Source: Amycolatopsis rifamycinica
Lineage (GTDB): Bacteria; Actinomycetota; Actinomycetes; Mycobacteriales; Pseudonocardiaceae
Length of the DNA: 64,000 nt
Direction of reading: 5' to 3'
Assembly: GCF_000695625.1 (NCBI RefSeq)
Contig: NZ_JMQI01000073.1
Location: 62,001-126,000, forward strand
The notes under the pieces were generated by a model. The model worked only from the letters and a program-made list of their open reading frames with translations, did not search any database and was not told the DNA's origin. The translations under genes and the position numbers were made by a program. Below, piece by piece: positions 15,603 through 24,041 of this stretch (its first letter is position 1; each line of letters starts with the position of its first letter).

Positions 15603-17308
15603 CGCGCCAGTGCCTTTCCGTAGTCGCCGGCGAGGTAGCGGTCGCGGCAGGCGCCGCGGGCGATCTTGCCGCTGGAGGTGCGCGGGACCCGTCCGGGTGG
15701 CACCAGGAGCACGTCCCGCAGCGCGAGCCCGTGCGCGTCGGAGACCCGCCGCCGGATCGCGGCGGCGAGCGCGCGTTCGGCAGGTTCGGCCAGGTCCGCG
15801 TGGCCGCGGTGTTCGGCGACCACGACAACGGCCTCGGTGTCGGTGCCCGCGACGGCGAAGGCGGCGACGCTGCCGGGGCGGATCGCGGCGTCGGCGGACG
15901 CGGCGGTCGCCTCGACGTCCTGCGGGTAGTGGTTGCGGCCGTCGACGATGATGAGGTCCTTGATCCGGCCGGCGATGTAGAGCTCGCCGTCGTGGCGGAC
16001 GCCGAGGTCGCCGGTCCGCAGCCACGGCCCCTCGGGCAGGCCACCGGCCAGGCGGGCGCCGAACGTTTCGGTGCTCTCCAGCGGCTTCCGCCAGTACCCG
16101 TCGCCGACGTTCGGCCCGTGCACCCAGATTTCGCCGACCGACCCGTCGGGCAGTGTGACGGCGGTTTCCGGGTCGACGAGGGCGACGAGCTGCCCGGCGG
16201 GCGCGCCGCAGGCGACGAGCTGGACGCCGTGGCCGGCCGGCCGGGCCGTGCCGGTGGCGAGGGCGTCGCGGTCGAACGTGGTGACGCGCGGGGCCGCGGC
16301 GGGGCCGGTGGTGACGAAGACGGTGGCTTCGGCCAGCCCGTACGCCGGGCGGGTCATCTCCGGCCGGTACCCGGCCGCGGCGAAGGCGGTGTGGAAGCGG
16401 TCGAGGACGTCCGGGTTGATCGGCTCGGCGCCGTTGACGATCGCCGTGACGCGGCCGAGCCGCAGCCGCGCGCGGTCGACGTCGCGGATCCGGCTCGCGC
16501 AGTAGTGGAAGGCGAAGTTGGGGGCCGCGCTCCAGCCGCCCGGGTGGTCGCCGAGCAGTTCGAGCCAGCGGACCGGTCGTTCGACGAAGGCGAGCGGGTC
16601 CATGAGCACCGACCGCAGGCCGAGGGCCAGCGGGGTGATCAGGCCGAGCACCAGGCCCATGTCGTGGAACAGGGGCAGCCAGGAGACCGTGGTGGCCGCG
16701 GCCGGGTCGAGCCCGAGGCCGCGGACGGCCTGGGTGACGTTGGCGAGCACGTTCGCGTGGGTCAGCACCACACCGGCCGGGCTGCGGGTCGAGCCCGAGG
16801 TGTACTGCAGGTAGGCCACGTCGTCCGGGGCCGCGGTGGGCGCCGGCCCCGGCCGCACCGGTTCCGGCCGGTCGGCCGCGACGATGGCCAGGTCGCGCCC
16901 GAGGAACTCTTCGACCGCCGGCCGGGCGGCCGCGGTGGTGACGACGGCGGACGGCGCGCAGTCGGCGAGGACCGCGGCGAGCCGTCCGGCGTGGCCCGGC
17001 AGGCCCGGATCGAACAGCGGCACCGCGATCGCGCCCGCGGTGACCGCGGCGAGGAACCCGACGACGTAGTCCGGGCCCTGCGGGCAGAGCACGGCGACCC
17101 GGTCGCCCGGCGACACCGGCAGCGCGGCCGCGGCGGCGTCGACGCGCTCGGCCAGCTGCCGCCAGGTGAGCGTGCGCCGCCGCCCGGCGGGATCGGCGGC
17201 GAAGTCGGCGAAGGTCAGCGCGGGGGCGTCCGGGGTGGCCGCCGCCCAGTGGCGCAGGCACGCGGTCAGGGTGTCGCCGCCCACCGCCGGGAAGTTCTCC
17301 TGGGACAT
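15599..17308 (-). CDS. Fatty acyl-AMP ligase (FadD32-like FAAL)
   Basis: A 569-residue adenylate-forming enzyme that activates a long fatty acid as acyl-AMP for transfer to a synthase carrier domain. Motifs: QYTSGSTRSPAGVVLTH, SWLPLFHDMGL, AYGLAEATVF, LRTGDLG and the C-terminal TSSGKIAR. The segment LFHDMGLVLGLITPL is typical of FAALs rather than acyl-CoA ligases. ATG 17308 has an aaggag box. It precedes and overlaps the Pks13-like gene (ATGA), the same order as fadD32-pks13 in mycobacteria. High confidence in family; chain length is unknown. Confidence 0.93.
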   Translation of the reverse strand: MSQENFPAVGGDTLTACLRHWAAATPDAPALTFADFAADPAGRRRTLTWRQLAERVDAAAAALPVSPGDRVAVLCPQGPDYVVGFLAAVTAGAIAVPLFDPGLPGHAGRLAAVLADCAPSAVVTTAAARPAVEEFLGRDLAIVAADRPEPVRPGPAPTAAPDDVAYLQYTSGSTRSPAGVVLTHANVLANVTQAVRGLGLDPAAATTVSWLPLFHDMGLVLGLITPLALGLRSVLMDPLAFVERPVRWLELLGDHPGGWSAAPNFAFHYCASRIRDVDRARLRLGRVTAIVNGAEPINPDVLDRFHTAFAAAGYRPEMTRPAYGLAEATVFVTTGPAAAPRVTTFDRDALATGTARPAGHGVQLVACGAPAGQLVALVDPETAVTLPDGSVGEIWVHGPNVGDGYWRKPLESTETFGARLAGGLPEGPWLRTGDLGVRHDGELYIAGRIKDLIIVDGRNHYPQDVEATAASADAAIRPGSVAAFAVAGTDTEAVVVVAEHRGHADLAEPAERALAAAIRRRVSDAHGLALRDVLLVPPGRVPRTSSGKIARGACRDRYLAGDYGKALAR

Positions 17309-17326
17309 GGGTTCTCCTTGCGGGTT

Positions 17327-17995
17327 CTAGCGGCCCAGCCGCGGGGCCGCGTGCTGCCACGCGGCGACGGCCAGGGCGTCGAGGTCGAGGCCGGTCGTGC
17401 CGGCGTCGCGGAGCAGGACCAGCGCGCCGCCGGCGGCGATGGCGACGGTGCGCAGGCGCAGGCCGGGCAGCTCGGCGGGCTGGCCGGGGAGGGTGAGGAT
17501 CTGCTGGTAGGACACCGATCGCGCGCCGGGAACGGCGGGCGCGGTCCCGACGGTCGTGGTCGAGACCGTGGGGACGTCCCCGTCGTCGAGCGTCACCCGG
17601 GCGCAGCGACGCGCCTGCGCGGCCCACTCGGCGAGGTCGGGCAAGTGCGGTGTGCGGGCGACGAGTTCGGACACCTGGCCGCCGGGGACCGCCGTCTGGA
17701 AGCCCTGGCCGGCGACGGCACCGGGGCCCAGCAGCCGGCCGTGGACGACGGCGGAGCACCCGGTGTCGTCGCGGCGGTCCTGAGTGGACAGTGCGGTGGC
17801 GACGTCGAACACCTCGCGCGGCGCGGGCGGCCCGGGGATCGCCTCGGCGGGCAGCAGTGCGGCCGGCGGCACCGCGGGCGGGCCGGGAACGGGGACCGCC
17901 GTGGCCGGTTTTGCGGGCGAAATGGTCGCCACCGCGGCCACGGCGACCAGGACGAGGGCGACGCGAGCCGGGGGAAAGCGAATTCGGGCAGCCAT
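17327..17995 (-). CDS. Secreted protein, possibly PknH sensor-like, first in lipid operon
   Basis: A 222-residue protein with a clear signal peptide (basic start, then VALVLVAVAAVATISPAKPATA). The mature part begins with a Pro/Ala-rich stretch, then LLPAEAIPGPP and DDTGCSAVVHGRLLG; it holds two cysteines that may pair. The layout is reminiscent of the extracellular PknH-like sensor domain of mycobacteria, but I am not certain. It lies 18 bases upstream of the FAAL and is therefore the first gene of the leftward lipid operon. In mycobacteria this slot is held by a cutinase-like protein (Rv3802c); no hydrolase motif is visible here. A product-binding or envelope-sensing role is a guess. Confidence 0.6.
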   Translation of the reverse strand: MAARIRFPPARVALVLVAVAAVATISPAKPATAVPVPGPPAVPPAALLPAEAIPGPPAPREVFDVATALSTQDRRDDTGCSAVVHGRLLGPGAVAGQGFQTAVPGGQVSELVARTPHLPDLAEWAAQARRCARVTLDDGDVPTVSTTTVGTAPAVPGARSVSYQQILTLPGQPAELPGLRLRTVAIAAGGALVLLRDAGTTGLDLDALAVAAWQHAAPRLGR

Positions 17996-18288
17996 GAAGA
18001 ACCCTTCCGGAAGTATTCTCGGGGAGATGCGGCCCCTGCGCTGGAACCCTTCGCCAGGGACGCGGAGTACGGCGTCCGATCCGGCGGCTTGGCGAACGCT
18101 ACGCCGGGAAATCGGTTACCGGAAGCACCTCAAGACTCCGTAAACATCGGCGAGCACAGCGTGTGAGCTGCGGAGTTGCTGGTTACCGGCGAGTTCGGCC
18201 CGGTGTTGTGGCACGGGCGTCCGAGATCGGTGACGCTGCGCGACCGGTGACTCACCCTGGCGGGGGAGTTTGTTTTCCTGCGCTTCAC

Positions 18289-18347
18289 ATTGTCCGCTCA
18301 CATGCTGGACAGGACAATTGCGCTCCGGGACGTCTTTCCTTTAGCTT
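18289..18347 (+). promoter_or_regulatory. Promoter and dyad in the divergent lipid-locus spacer
   Basis: The 387-base gap 17996-18382 separates the two arms. ATTGTCC (18289-18295) and GGACAAT (18312-18318) form an inverted repeat with a nested TGTCC/GGACA pair, fitting an operator. It abuts TTGCGC (18318-18323), which is 18 bases from TAGCTT (18342-18347), a plausible promoter for the antigen-85-like gene. Nothing else recognisable lies in the gap. Confidence 0.4.
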
Positions 18348-18382
18348 GGCCGGACCATTCGAATGACCGGGAAAGGAAACGC

Positions 18383-19387
18383 ATGCGCCCTTTCGTGAGG
18401 TGGTGCACGGCACTGGCGGCCGTGGCGTGCGCGCTGCCCGGCACGCCCGCGCTCGCCGAGTCCGGTGTCCCGGACGCCCGGGCCGACGACGGCTCGCACG
18501 TCGTCGCCCAGACCACTGTGGACGGTGACGCGCGGGTGCTCGACCTGACCGTGCGCTCGGCGGGCGTCGGGGCGTACGCGATGGTCCGGCTGATCCTGCC
18601 GCGGGCGTGGGCGGCCGAGCCGGACCGGCGCTGGGCCGCGGTCTACCTGCTGGCCGGCGAGACCCGGCGGGAGGACTACCGCGGCTGGAGCGCGAACACC
18701 GACGTCCGGCGGCTCGCCGACGACGCCGGTGTCCTGGTCGTCATGCCCGGCTCGGGGCCGGCGGGCTTCTTCAGCGACTGGTGGAACCACGGCAAGGACC
18801 TCGCGCTCAACCAGTGGGAGACCTTCACCGCCGTCGAACTGCCGCAGCTGATCGACCGCGGCTACCGCGGCGACGGCCGTCGCGCGGCGGCGGGGCTGTC
18901 CCTCGGCGGGTACGGCGCGCTCGAGCTCGCCGCGCGGCGCCCGGGCGTGTTCCGCTACGCCGCCTCCTTCAGCGGCAACCTCAACCCGGCCGGCCCCGCC
19001 GGCGAACTGCTGACGAGCGCGATCGTCACGTCGGCGCACCTCGATCCGGAAGCCCTATGGGGCGACCGGCGCCGGGAGGCCGCCCGGTGGGAAGCGCACG
19101 ACCCGCTGGTGAACGCGGACCGCCTGCGCGGCACCGAGCTGTACCTCTCGGCGGGCAACGGGCTGCCGGGCCCGCTCGACGCCAAGCTCCCGCTCGACGT
19201 CCTGCCCGGCGCGATGCTCCTGGAGTTCCTCTGCGGCGCCCAGACCGCGGCGATGGCCGGCCGGCTGCGCGAGCTCGGCGTCCCGGCGACGGTCGACCTG
19301 TACGGAGCGGGTACGCACCAGTGGGCGTACTGGCAGGAGCAGCTGCACAAGACGTGGCCGCGGATGCTGCGGGTGCTGGCGTCGTGA
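18383..19387 (+). CDS. Secreted antigen-85/mycolyltransferase-like esterase
   Basis: A 334-residue alpha/beta hydrolase of the PF00756 esterase family with a signal peptide (MRPFVRWCTALAAVACALPGTPALA). Key segments parallel antigen 85: FFSDWWNHGKDLALNQWETFTAVELPQLI, the nucleophile GLSLGGYGALELAARRPGVF, and the catalytic histidine in GTHQWAYWQEQL (antigen 85 has GTHSWEYW). Antigen 85 transfers mycolates between trehalose and wall arabinogalactan. Here it opens the rightward arm of the lipid locus and likely transfers the synthase product to a sugar acceptor outside the cell (inference). ATG 18383 follows gggaaaggaa. It overlaps the SDR gene by GTGA. Confidence 0.85.
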   Translation: MRPFVRWCTALAAVACALPGTPALAESGVPDARADDGSHVVAQTTVDGDARVLDLTVRSAGVGAYAMVRLILPRAWAAEPDRRWAAVYLLAGETRREDYRGWSANTDVRRLADDAGVLVVMPGSGPAGFFSDWWNHGKDLALNQWETFTAVELPQLIDRGYRGDGRRAAAGLSLGGYGALELAARRPGVFRYAASFSGNLNPAGPAGELLTSAIVTSAHLDPEALWGDRRREAARWEAHDPLVNADRLRGTELYLSAGNGLPGPLDAKLPLDVLPGAMLLEFLCGAQTAAMAGRLRELGVPATVDLYGAGTHQWAYWQEQLHKTWPRMLRVLAS

Positions 19388-20214
19388 AACCGTCCTATGT
19401 GGTCACCGGAGCGGCGGGCGGCATCGGCCGCGCCTGCGTGGCGGAGCTGGTCCGGCGGGGCGCCCACGTGTGGGCGAGCGTCCGCACCGACGGCGACGAA
19501 GCCGAGCTCGAACGCGCGTACGGCGAAGAGGTCACGGTGCTGCGGATGGACCTGCGCGACGCGGAGTCGATCGCGCGGTGCGGGCAGCGGGTGGCGGCGG
19601 CGGGACCGTTGCGGGGCTTGGTGAACAACGCCGGCCTGGCGCGACCGGGGCCGCTCGAGCACGTGCCCCTGGCGGCGTTCCGGGAGCAGCTGGAGGTGAA
19701 CGTCACGGGCCAGCTCGCGGTGACGCGCGCGATGCTGCCGGCGCTGCGGCGCGCGGAATCGGCCCGGGTGGTGACGATCGGGTCCATCGGCGGCCGCATC
19801 GCCGGACCGATGGTCGGGCCGTACCACACGTCGAAGTTCGCGCTGGTCGGCTTGACGGACAGCCTGCGCGCGGAGCTGGCCCCGGAGGGCATCCGGGTGG
19901 TCCTGGTCGAGCCGGGAGCGGTGGCGACCGCGATCTGGCCCCGGGCCCGCGAGGCGGCGGAGGAGGTCCGCGCGGGACTCTCCCCGGCGGCCCTGCAGCG
20001 GTACGGCGGCCAACTGGCGGCGGCGGAACGCAGCGCGGCCCGCTCGGCCCGGACCGGGGTGCCGCCCCACCGGGCGGCCGAGACGGTGGTCCGCGCGTTG
20101 ACGGCCCGCCGCCCGGCCCCGCGCTACCTGGTGGGCGGGGACGCCCGCCTGGCGGCGCTCCTGGCGAGCCTGCCGTTCCGGCTGCGGTACCGCTTGACGG
20201 AGGCGAAGCGATGA
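19384..20214 (+). CDS. Short-chain dehydrogenase/reductase
   Basis: A 276-residue Rossmann enzyme. It shows the cofactor motif TGAAGGIGRA at residues 8-17, LVNNAGLA, the catalytic Ser in GSIGG and the YHTSK pair (Tyr-x3-Lys). It resembles the long-chain, retinol-dehydrogenase-like SDRs, the class that includes the mycobacterial beta-keto reductase CmrA (Rv2509), which finishes mycolate synthesis. Its GTG start overlaps the stop of the antigen-85-like gene (GTGA). Reduction of the Pks13-like beta-keto product is the most economical role, but this is inferred from context. It formerly may have overlapped the glycosyltransferase; a tandem repeat now separates them. Confidence 0.9.
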   Translation: MKPSYVVTGAAGGIGRACVAELVRRGAHVWASVRTDGDEAELERAYGEEVTVLRMDLRDAESIARCGQRVAAAGPLRGLVNNAGLARPGPLEHVPLAAFREQLEVNVTGQLAVTRAMLPALRRAESARVVTIGSIGGRIAGPMVGPYHTSKFALVGLTDSLRAELAPEGIRVVLVEPGAVATAIWPRAREAAEEVRAGLSPAALQRYGGQLAAAERSAARSARTGVPPHRAAETVVRALTARRPAPRYLVGGDARLAALLASLPFRLRYRLTEAKR

Positions 20215-20235
20215 GCGGCCCGCTCGGCCGGCGCG

Positions 20236-20559
20236 GGGCGGCTCGGTGTGTGGGTTGCTCGGTCGCGGTGGGTCGGAGGTGGGGTGGTCGGCGCTGTGCG
20301 GTCCCCGGCCGGTCCGGGGCGGCTGGGCGTCCGGGTCGCTCGGTGGCGGTGGGTCGAAGGCGGAGTGGTCGGGGCCGTGTGGTGCTCGGCCGGTCCGGGG
20401 CGGCTCGGTGTGCCAGTTGCTCGGTCGCGGTGGGTCGAAGGCCGGGTGTTCGGCGCAGTGCGGTCCCCGGCCGGTCCGGGACGGCGCGGTGTCCGGGTCC
20501 CTCGGCCGCTGTGCGTCGGCGGCGGGGTGGTCCGCGCAGTGCGGTCCCCGGCCGGTCCG
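20236..20559 (+). repeat. Four-copy 81-bp tandem repeat between SDR and glycosyltransferase genes
   Basis: Copies end at 20316, 20397, 20478 and 20559, exactly 81 bases apart, each closing with ccggccggtccg or a one-base variant; a partial copy precedes them. The array fills the 355-base gap between the SDR stop and the next start. The word gatgagc lies at both edges (20210-20216 and 20569-20575), as if the array had expanded within an ATGA stop-start overlap. The unit is 27 codons, which keeps several frames open, but the encoded Gly/Arg/Ser/Cys-rich peptides look non-functional. Confidence 0.92.
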
Positions 20560-20569
20560 GGGCGGCACG

Positions 20570-21784
20570 ATGAGCCGCCTGGTCGTCATCGTCGCGCCCG
20601 GGTCGCGCGGCGACGTCCAGCCGTGCGTCGCGCTCGGGTGTGGCCTTGCCGCCGGTGGGGATCGCGTGCGGATCCTCGCCGCTCCCGGCTTCCGGGTGCT
20701 CGTCGAATCGCACGGCCTGGGCTTCGCGTCGCTCTCCGCCGATCCCGCCGCCGTCCTCGGCTCGGCCGCCGGGCGGGCCTGGACCGGTGGCCGGCGGCGG
20801 GCCTTCCTCTCCGGGCTGCGGGCCGTCCTGCGGCCCGTGCTCGACCGGCTCCTCGCCGACGTCCACGCCGGTGCCACCGGGGCCGATCTCGTGCTCGCCC
20901 CCACGCTCGGCTTCCTCGGCGCGCACCTGGGTGCCCACCTCGGCGTCCCCGACGTCGAATTGCACTACCAGCCCAGCGTGCCGACCCGCTCCTTCGCGCA
21001 CCCGCTCCTGCCGGGCGCCGCCCGGCTCGGGCCATGGGGACGGCACCTCAGCTTCGCCGCCGTCGACGCCCTCGCCTGGCAGGTCCTGCGGCCCGAGATC
21101 GACCGCTGGCGCGTCGGCACCCTCGGCCTGCCCCCGGCCGGGCGGCGGGGGCCGCGGCGGCGGTCGACCGTCCTGTGCGGGTTCTCCGACGCCGTCGTGC
21201 CGCGGCCGCCCGACTGGCCCGGCCGGGTGCACGTCACCGGCTACTGGTTCCTCGGCACCGCCGTCGCGCGGCCGGATCCGCGGCTGCGTGACTTCCTCGC
21301 CGCGGGGCCGCCGCCGGTGTACGTCGGTTTCGGCAGCATGCGGCCCGCGGACGCGGAGGCCACCTTCGCCGTCGTCCGGACCGCGTTGCGCCGGGCCGGG
21401 CTGCGCGGTGTCCTCGGCGCCGGGCTCGACGCCGACGACCTGCTGGTCGTCGGGGACGTCCCGCACGAGTGGCTGTTCCCGCGCACCGCCGCCGTCGTGC
21501 ACCACGGCGGGGCCGGGACCACCGCCGCCGGGCTGCGGGCCGGGGTGCCCGCGCTGGTCTGCCCGGTCTTCTCCGACCAGCCGTACTGGGGCGAACGCGT
21601 CGCGCGGCTGAGTGCCGGCCCGCAACCGCTGCCGCTGCGGCAGCTCGACGTCGACGCGCTCACCGCGCGGTTGCGGGAGCTGACCGGGAACCCGCTGTTC
21701 CGGCGCGGCGCGCAGTGCGTCGGCGCACGGCTGCGGGCCGAGGACGGCGTGGCGCGTGCGTGTTCGGTGCTGCGCCGGGGCTAA
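20570..21784 (+). CDS. GT1-family glycosyltransferase (UGT/GtfE-like)
   Basis: A 404-residue GT-B enzyme. The N-terminal Rossmann half starts MSRLVVIVAPGSRGDVQPCVALG, as in sterol and glycopeptide glycosyltransferases. The C-terminal nucleotide-sugar site reads VYVGFGSM, then VVHHGGAGTTAAGLRAGVPALVCPVFSDQPYWG. It would transfer a sugar from an NDP donor to a small or lipid acceptor in the cytosol. ATG 20570 is preferred over longer frames because those run into the tandem repeats. It is third in the rightward lipid arm, suggesting the locus makes a glycolipid (inference). The stop overlaps the convergent YdcF gene by four bases. Confidence 0.9.
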   Translation: MSRLVVIVAPGSRGDVQPCVALGCGLAAGGDRVRILAAPGFRVLVESHGLGFASLSADPAAVLGSAAGRAWTGGRRRAFLSGLRAVLRPVLDRLLADVHAGATGADLVLAPTLGFLGAHLGAHLGVPDVELHYQPSVPTRSFAHPLLPGAARLGPWGRHLSFAAVDALAWQVLRPEIDRWRVGTLGLPPAGRRGPRRRSTVLCGFSDAVVPRPPDWPGRVHVTGYWFLGTAVARPDPRLRDFLAAGPPPVYVGFGSMRPADAEATFAVVRTALRRAGLRGVLGAGLDADDLLVVGDVPHEWLFPRTAAVVHHGGAGTTAAGLRAGVPALVCPVFSDQPYWGERVARLSAGPQPLPLRQLDVDALTARLRELTGNPLFRRGAQCVGARLRAEDGVARACSVLRRG

Positions 21785-22770
21785 CCGAGGATCGCCAGCG
21801 CCAGGCCGGTGCCGACGATCAGCACGCAGGCCGCGATCGTCGTCCGGCGGTAGTGCAGGATGAGCGCCGCGAACTCGCGCAGGAGCGCGCTCGGCAGGAA
21901 GTACCGGGCCGTCGGCGAACCCGTCGCGTGGAACGGCAGGCCGAGCCGCCGGCACTCCACCGCCGTCCGGAACACGTGGTAGTTGCTGGTCACCGCCACC
22001 ACCCGCCGCGCGCCGGCGGGGAGGAGCTCCGCCGAGAACCGCAGGTTCTCCTCGGTCGTGCGGGCCCGGTCCTCGCGCCGGATCCGGTTGTCCGGCACGC
22101 CGCGCTCCCGCAGGTAGGCGTGCATCGCTTCGGCTTCGCTGACCGTCTCGCCGGGACCCCGTCCGCCGGAGACGACCAGCAGGGGCGGCGTCGCCTCCCG
22201 GGCGTGGAGCCGGATCGCGCGGTCGAGCCGCCCGGCGAGCAGCGGCGGCACGCGCTCGCCGTTGAGGCCGCAGCCGAGCACGATGATCGCGTCGAACCCG
22301 CCCCGGCGGCCGAGCCGGCTGTAAACCACGGAATAGACCAGCAGCGACAGGAACAGGAACCCGAAGTAGCCGGCGAGCACGGCCGCGATGGCGACCAGCG
22401 CCGACCCCCACCGGCCGAGCGGCGCGAAGGCCAGCGCCTCCAGCGTCAGCAGCCCGGCGCCCAGGCCGAGCGACAGCAGGTTCCCGGCACTGCGCCCTTC
22501 CCGCCGCCACATCCGCACGCCGTTCGCGATCAGCGCGGCCGGCAGCACCAGCGCGACGAGCACCGCCGCGACACCGAGCAACCCCACCAGCAGCGGTGTC
22601 AGCCACTCCAGGTGCAGGGCCGCCCGCAGCAGCCACAACCCGGTCAGCAGCAGGGCGACGCCGAGCCAGACGGCGTTGCCCAGCCGTCGTGGTTCGCGCA
22701 CCAGCCGGACCGCGAACACGACGAGAGCCACCCCGGCGGCGCCCGGCAGCACCGCACCGGCGATGTTCAC
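21781..22770 (-). CDS. YdcF/DUF218 family membrane protein
   Basis: A 329-residue protein with five or six N-terminal hydrophobic segments and a C-terminal DUF218 domain. The domain shows AIIVLGCGLNGERVPPLLAGRLDRAI, LVVSGGRG, SEAEAMHAYL, REDRARTTEENLRFS and VTSNYHVFRT. DUF218 proteins include SanA and YdcF, linked to envelope polysaccharide or peptidoglycan metabolism; the biochemistry is unsettled. GTG 22770 has gggagg five bases upstream. It is convergent with the glycosyltransferase and divergent from the phosphoesterase gene. Confidence 0.9.
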   Translation of the reverse strand: MNIAGAVLPGAAGVALVVFAVRLVREPRRLGNAVWLGVALLLTGLWLLRAALHLEWLTPLLVGLLGVAAVLVALVLPAALIANGVRMWRREGRSAGNLLSLGLGAGLLTLEALAFAPLGRWGSALVAIAAVLAGYFGFLFLSLLVYSVVYSRLGRRGGFDAIIVLGCGLNGERVPPLLAGRLDRAIRLHAREATPPLLVVSGGRGPGETVSEAEAMHAYLRERGVPDNRIRREDRARTTEENLRFSAELLPAGARRVVAVTSNYHVFRTAVECRRLGLPFHATGSPTARYFLPSALLREFAALILHYRRTTIAACVLIVGTGLALAILG

Positions 22771-22840
22771 CCGGCCTCCCTGGAATTTCCCCCGTACGGG
22801 TGCCAACGTAGCCGGACCCGGCTCTGGCATCGTCCCCGAG

Positions 22841-23206
22841 GTGACCGATGGACGACCGGCGTTCGTGCTGCACGAGCACTTCCGCCCGCAGCACCACTTC
22901 GACCTGCGGCTGGAGGAGAACGGCGTGCTGCGGTCGTGGGCGGTCCCGCGCGGCCTCCCGCCGGACGCCGGCACCAACCGGCTCGCCGTCGCCGTGCCCG
23001 ACCACGCCCTCGGCCACCTGGGCTACGAGGACGAGACGAAGAAGATCGCCGACACGGGCTGGTGGGAGGAGCACGACCGGACGGCCAAGCGGATCCTGTT
23101 CACCCTGCACGGCCGGGCGGGCGCGGTGCGGTACGCGCTGATCCGGACGGCACACGACTGGCTCCTGCACCGCACCCGCGATCAGCCGGACGGCGAGGCC
23201 GGGTAG
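22841..23206 (+). CDS. Stand-alone LigD-type 3'-phosphoesterase domain protein
   Basis: A 121-residue protein matching the DNA ligase D phosphoesterase domain. FVLHEHFRPQHHFDLRLEENGVLRSWAVPRGLP carries the metal-binding histidines; LAVAVPDHALGHLGYED and the closing RYALIRTAHDWLLHR follow. These domains trim 3' phosphates or ribonucleotides at DNA breaks during non-homologous end joining. Here it is solo, with no ligase, polymerase or Ku gene next to it. GTG 22841 is the first start that keeps the domain complete. Note that the usual ending WLLxK is WLLHR here. Confidence 0.88.
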   Translation: MTDGRPAFVLHEHFRPQHHFDLRLEENGVLRSWAVPRGLPPDAGTNRLAVAVPDHALGHLGYEDETKKIADTGWWEEHDRTAKRILFTLHGRAGAVRYALIRTAHDWLLHRTRDQPDGEAG

Positions 23207-23235
23207 CCGCGACCCGACACTCCCGGGCGCTCCGG

Positions 23236-23931
23236 TCAGGTCGCGGGAGCGGCCGGGCGGAAGCGGACCCCGGCCGGCATCGCGCGGTGGGCCCAGTAAC
23301 CCAGGACGCCCAGCAGCGCGATCTCCAGAACCATCATCACCCGCTCCACCAGGCCGGTCGCCACGGTCGGCAGGTGGCCGCCGAGGATGACGTTGACCGC
23401 GAACGGGACGATGAACGGCAGGTAGAACGGGATCGCCGCCAGGGCCAGCCGGCGGGACCAGGTGGCGATGCGCCGCCAGCGCGGGTCGTCGCGGTGGCGG
23501 CGGCCCAGTGCCCAGCCGACGATCGGCAGGCTCAGGCACGTCACCGCCGAGGCGTAGAGGTGGATCTTGCCCGTCGCCGTGACCGCGCCGCCCTGGGGGT
23601 CCTTGGCGAAGAGCGCGACCGCCGGCAAGCTCACGCACCACAGGGCTTTCGCCGCCACGACCGCCGGGCCGGCCAGCAGGCCGCGGCGGTGGAGCGCGAC
23701 CAGCAGCAGCGCCGATCCCGTACTGGTGAGCAGCAGCGCGCCGTCCCACAGCCCGCGGCCGGGGCTCAGCGCGTAGTCGCTCAGCATCGTGCTGATCGGG
23801 TCGAGGGGCGCGAGCCGGCGGTCGAGGTGCAGCACGGCGAGCAGGACGACGGCGCCGGCGAAGGCGGCGAGCGCTCCCGGGACGAGGAGACGGGCGCGCA
23901 GACGGGGACGGACGGGTGCGGGACACAGCAT
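23236..23931 (-). CDS. DUF998 family membrane protein
   Basis: A 231-residue protein with about six membrane segments. It has the DUF998 phrases LDPISTMLSDYALSPGRGLWD near the first loop, KDPQGGAVTATGKIHLYAS in the middle, where the conserved H-x-Y lies, and FYLPFIVPFAVN. The function of the family is unknown. ATG 23931 is chosen because a ggag box lies 11 bases upstream; GTG 23943 would put that box too close. A gap of 110 bases separates it from nadK, so it probably has its own promoter. Confidence 0.85.
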   Translation of the reverse strand: MLCPAPVRPRLRARLLVPGALAAFAGAVVLLAVLHLDRRLAPLDPISTMLSDYALSPGRGLWDGALLLTSTGSALLLVALHRRGLLAGPAVVAAKALWCVSLPAVALFAKDPQGGAVTATGKIHLYASAVTCLSLPIVGWALGRRHRDDPRWRRIATWSRRLALAAIPFYLPFIVPFAVNVILGGHLPTVATGLVERVMMVLEIALLGVLGYWAHRAMPAGVRFRPAAPAT

Positions 23932-24041
23932 GTGGGAAAACACTCCGGGACGGTTCGGCTGGTTCAGGCGCAGGCGCGGACGCTACCCGTGACCTTTCCG
24001 TGACCATTGCCGACGCGCCCGTGCTGTGACGCAGGACACCG

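Noticed and set aside
15603..17759. N-terminal extension of the Pks13-like protein
   Set aside because: The extension overlaps the FAAL gene in another frame and is Arg/Pro-rich; the ATG at 15602 overlaps the FAAL stop.
20246..20569. Longer N-terminus for the glycosyltransferase
   Set aside because: GT-B enzymes of this family begin at the first Rossmann strand; the extension is only repeat-encoded.
20211..20573. 120-residue protein starting at the ATGA overlap after the SDR gene
   Set aside because: It consists of translated 81-bp repeats and Arg/Gly-rich filler; no domain and no likely function, so it is recorded as a repeat.
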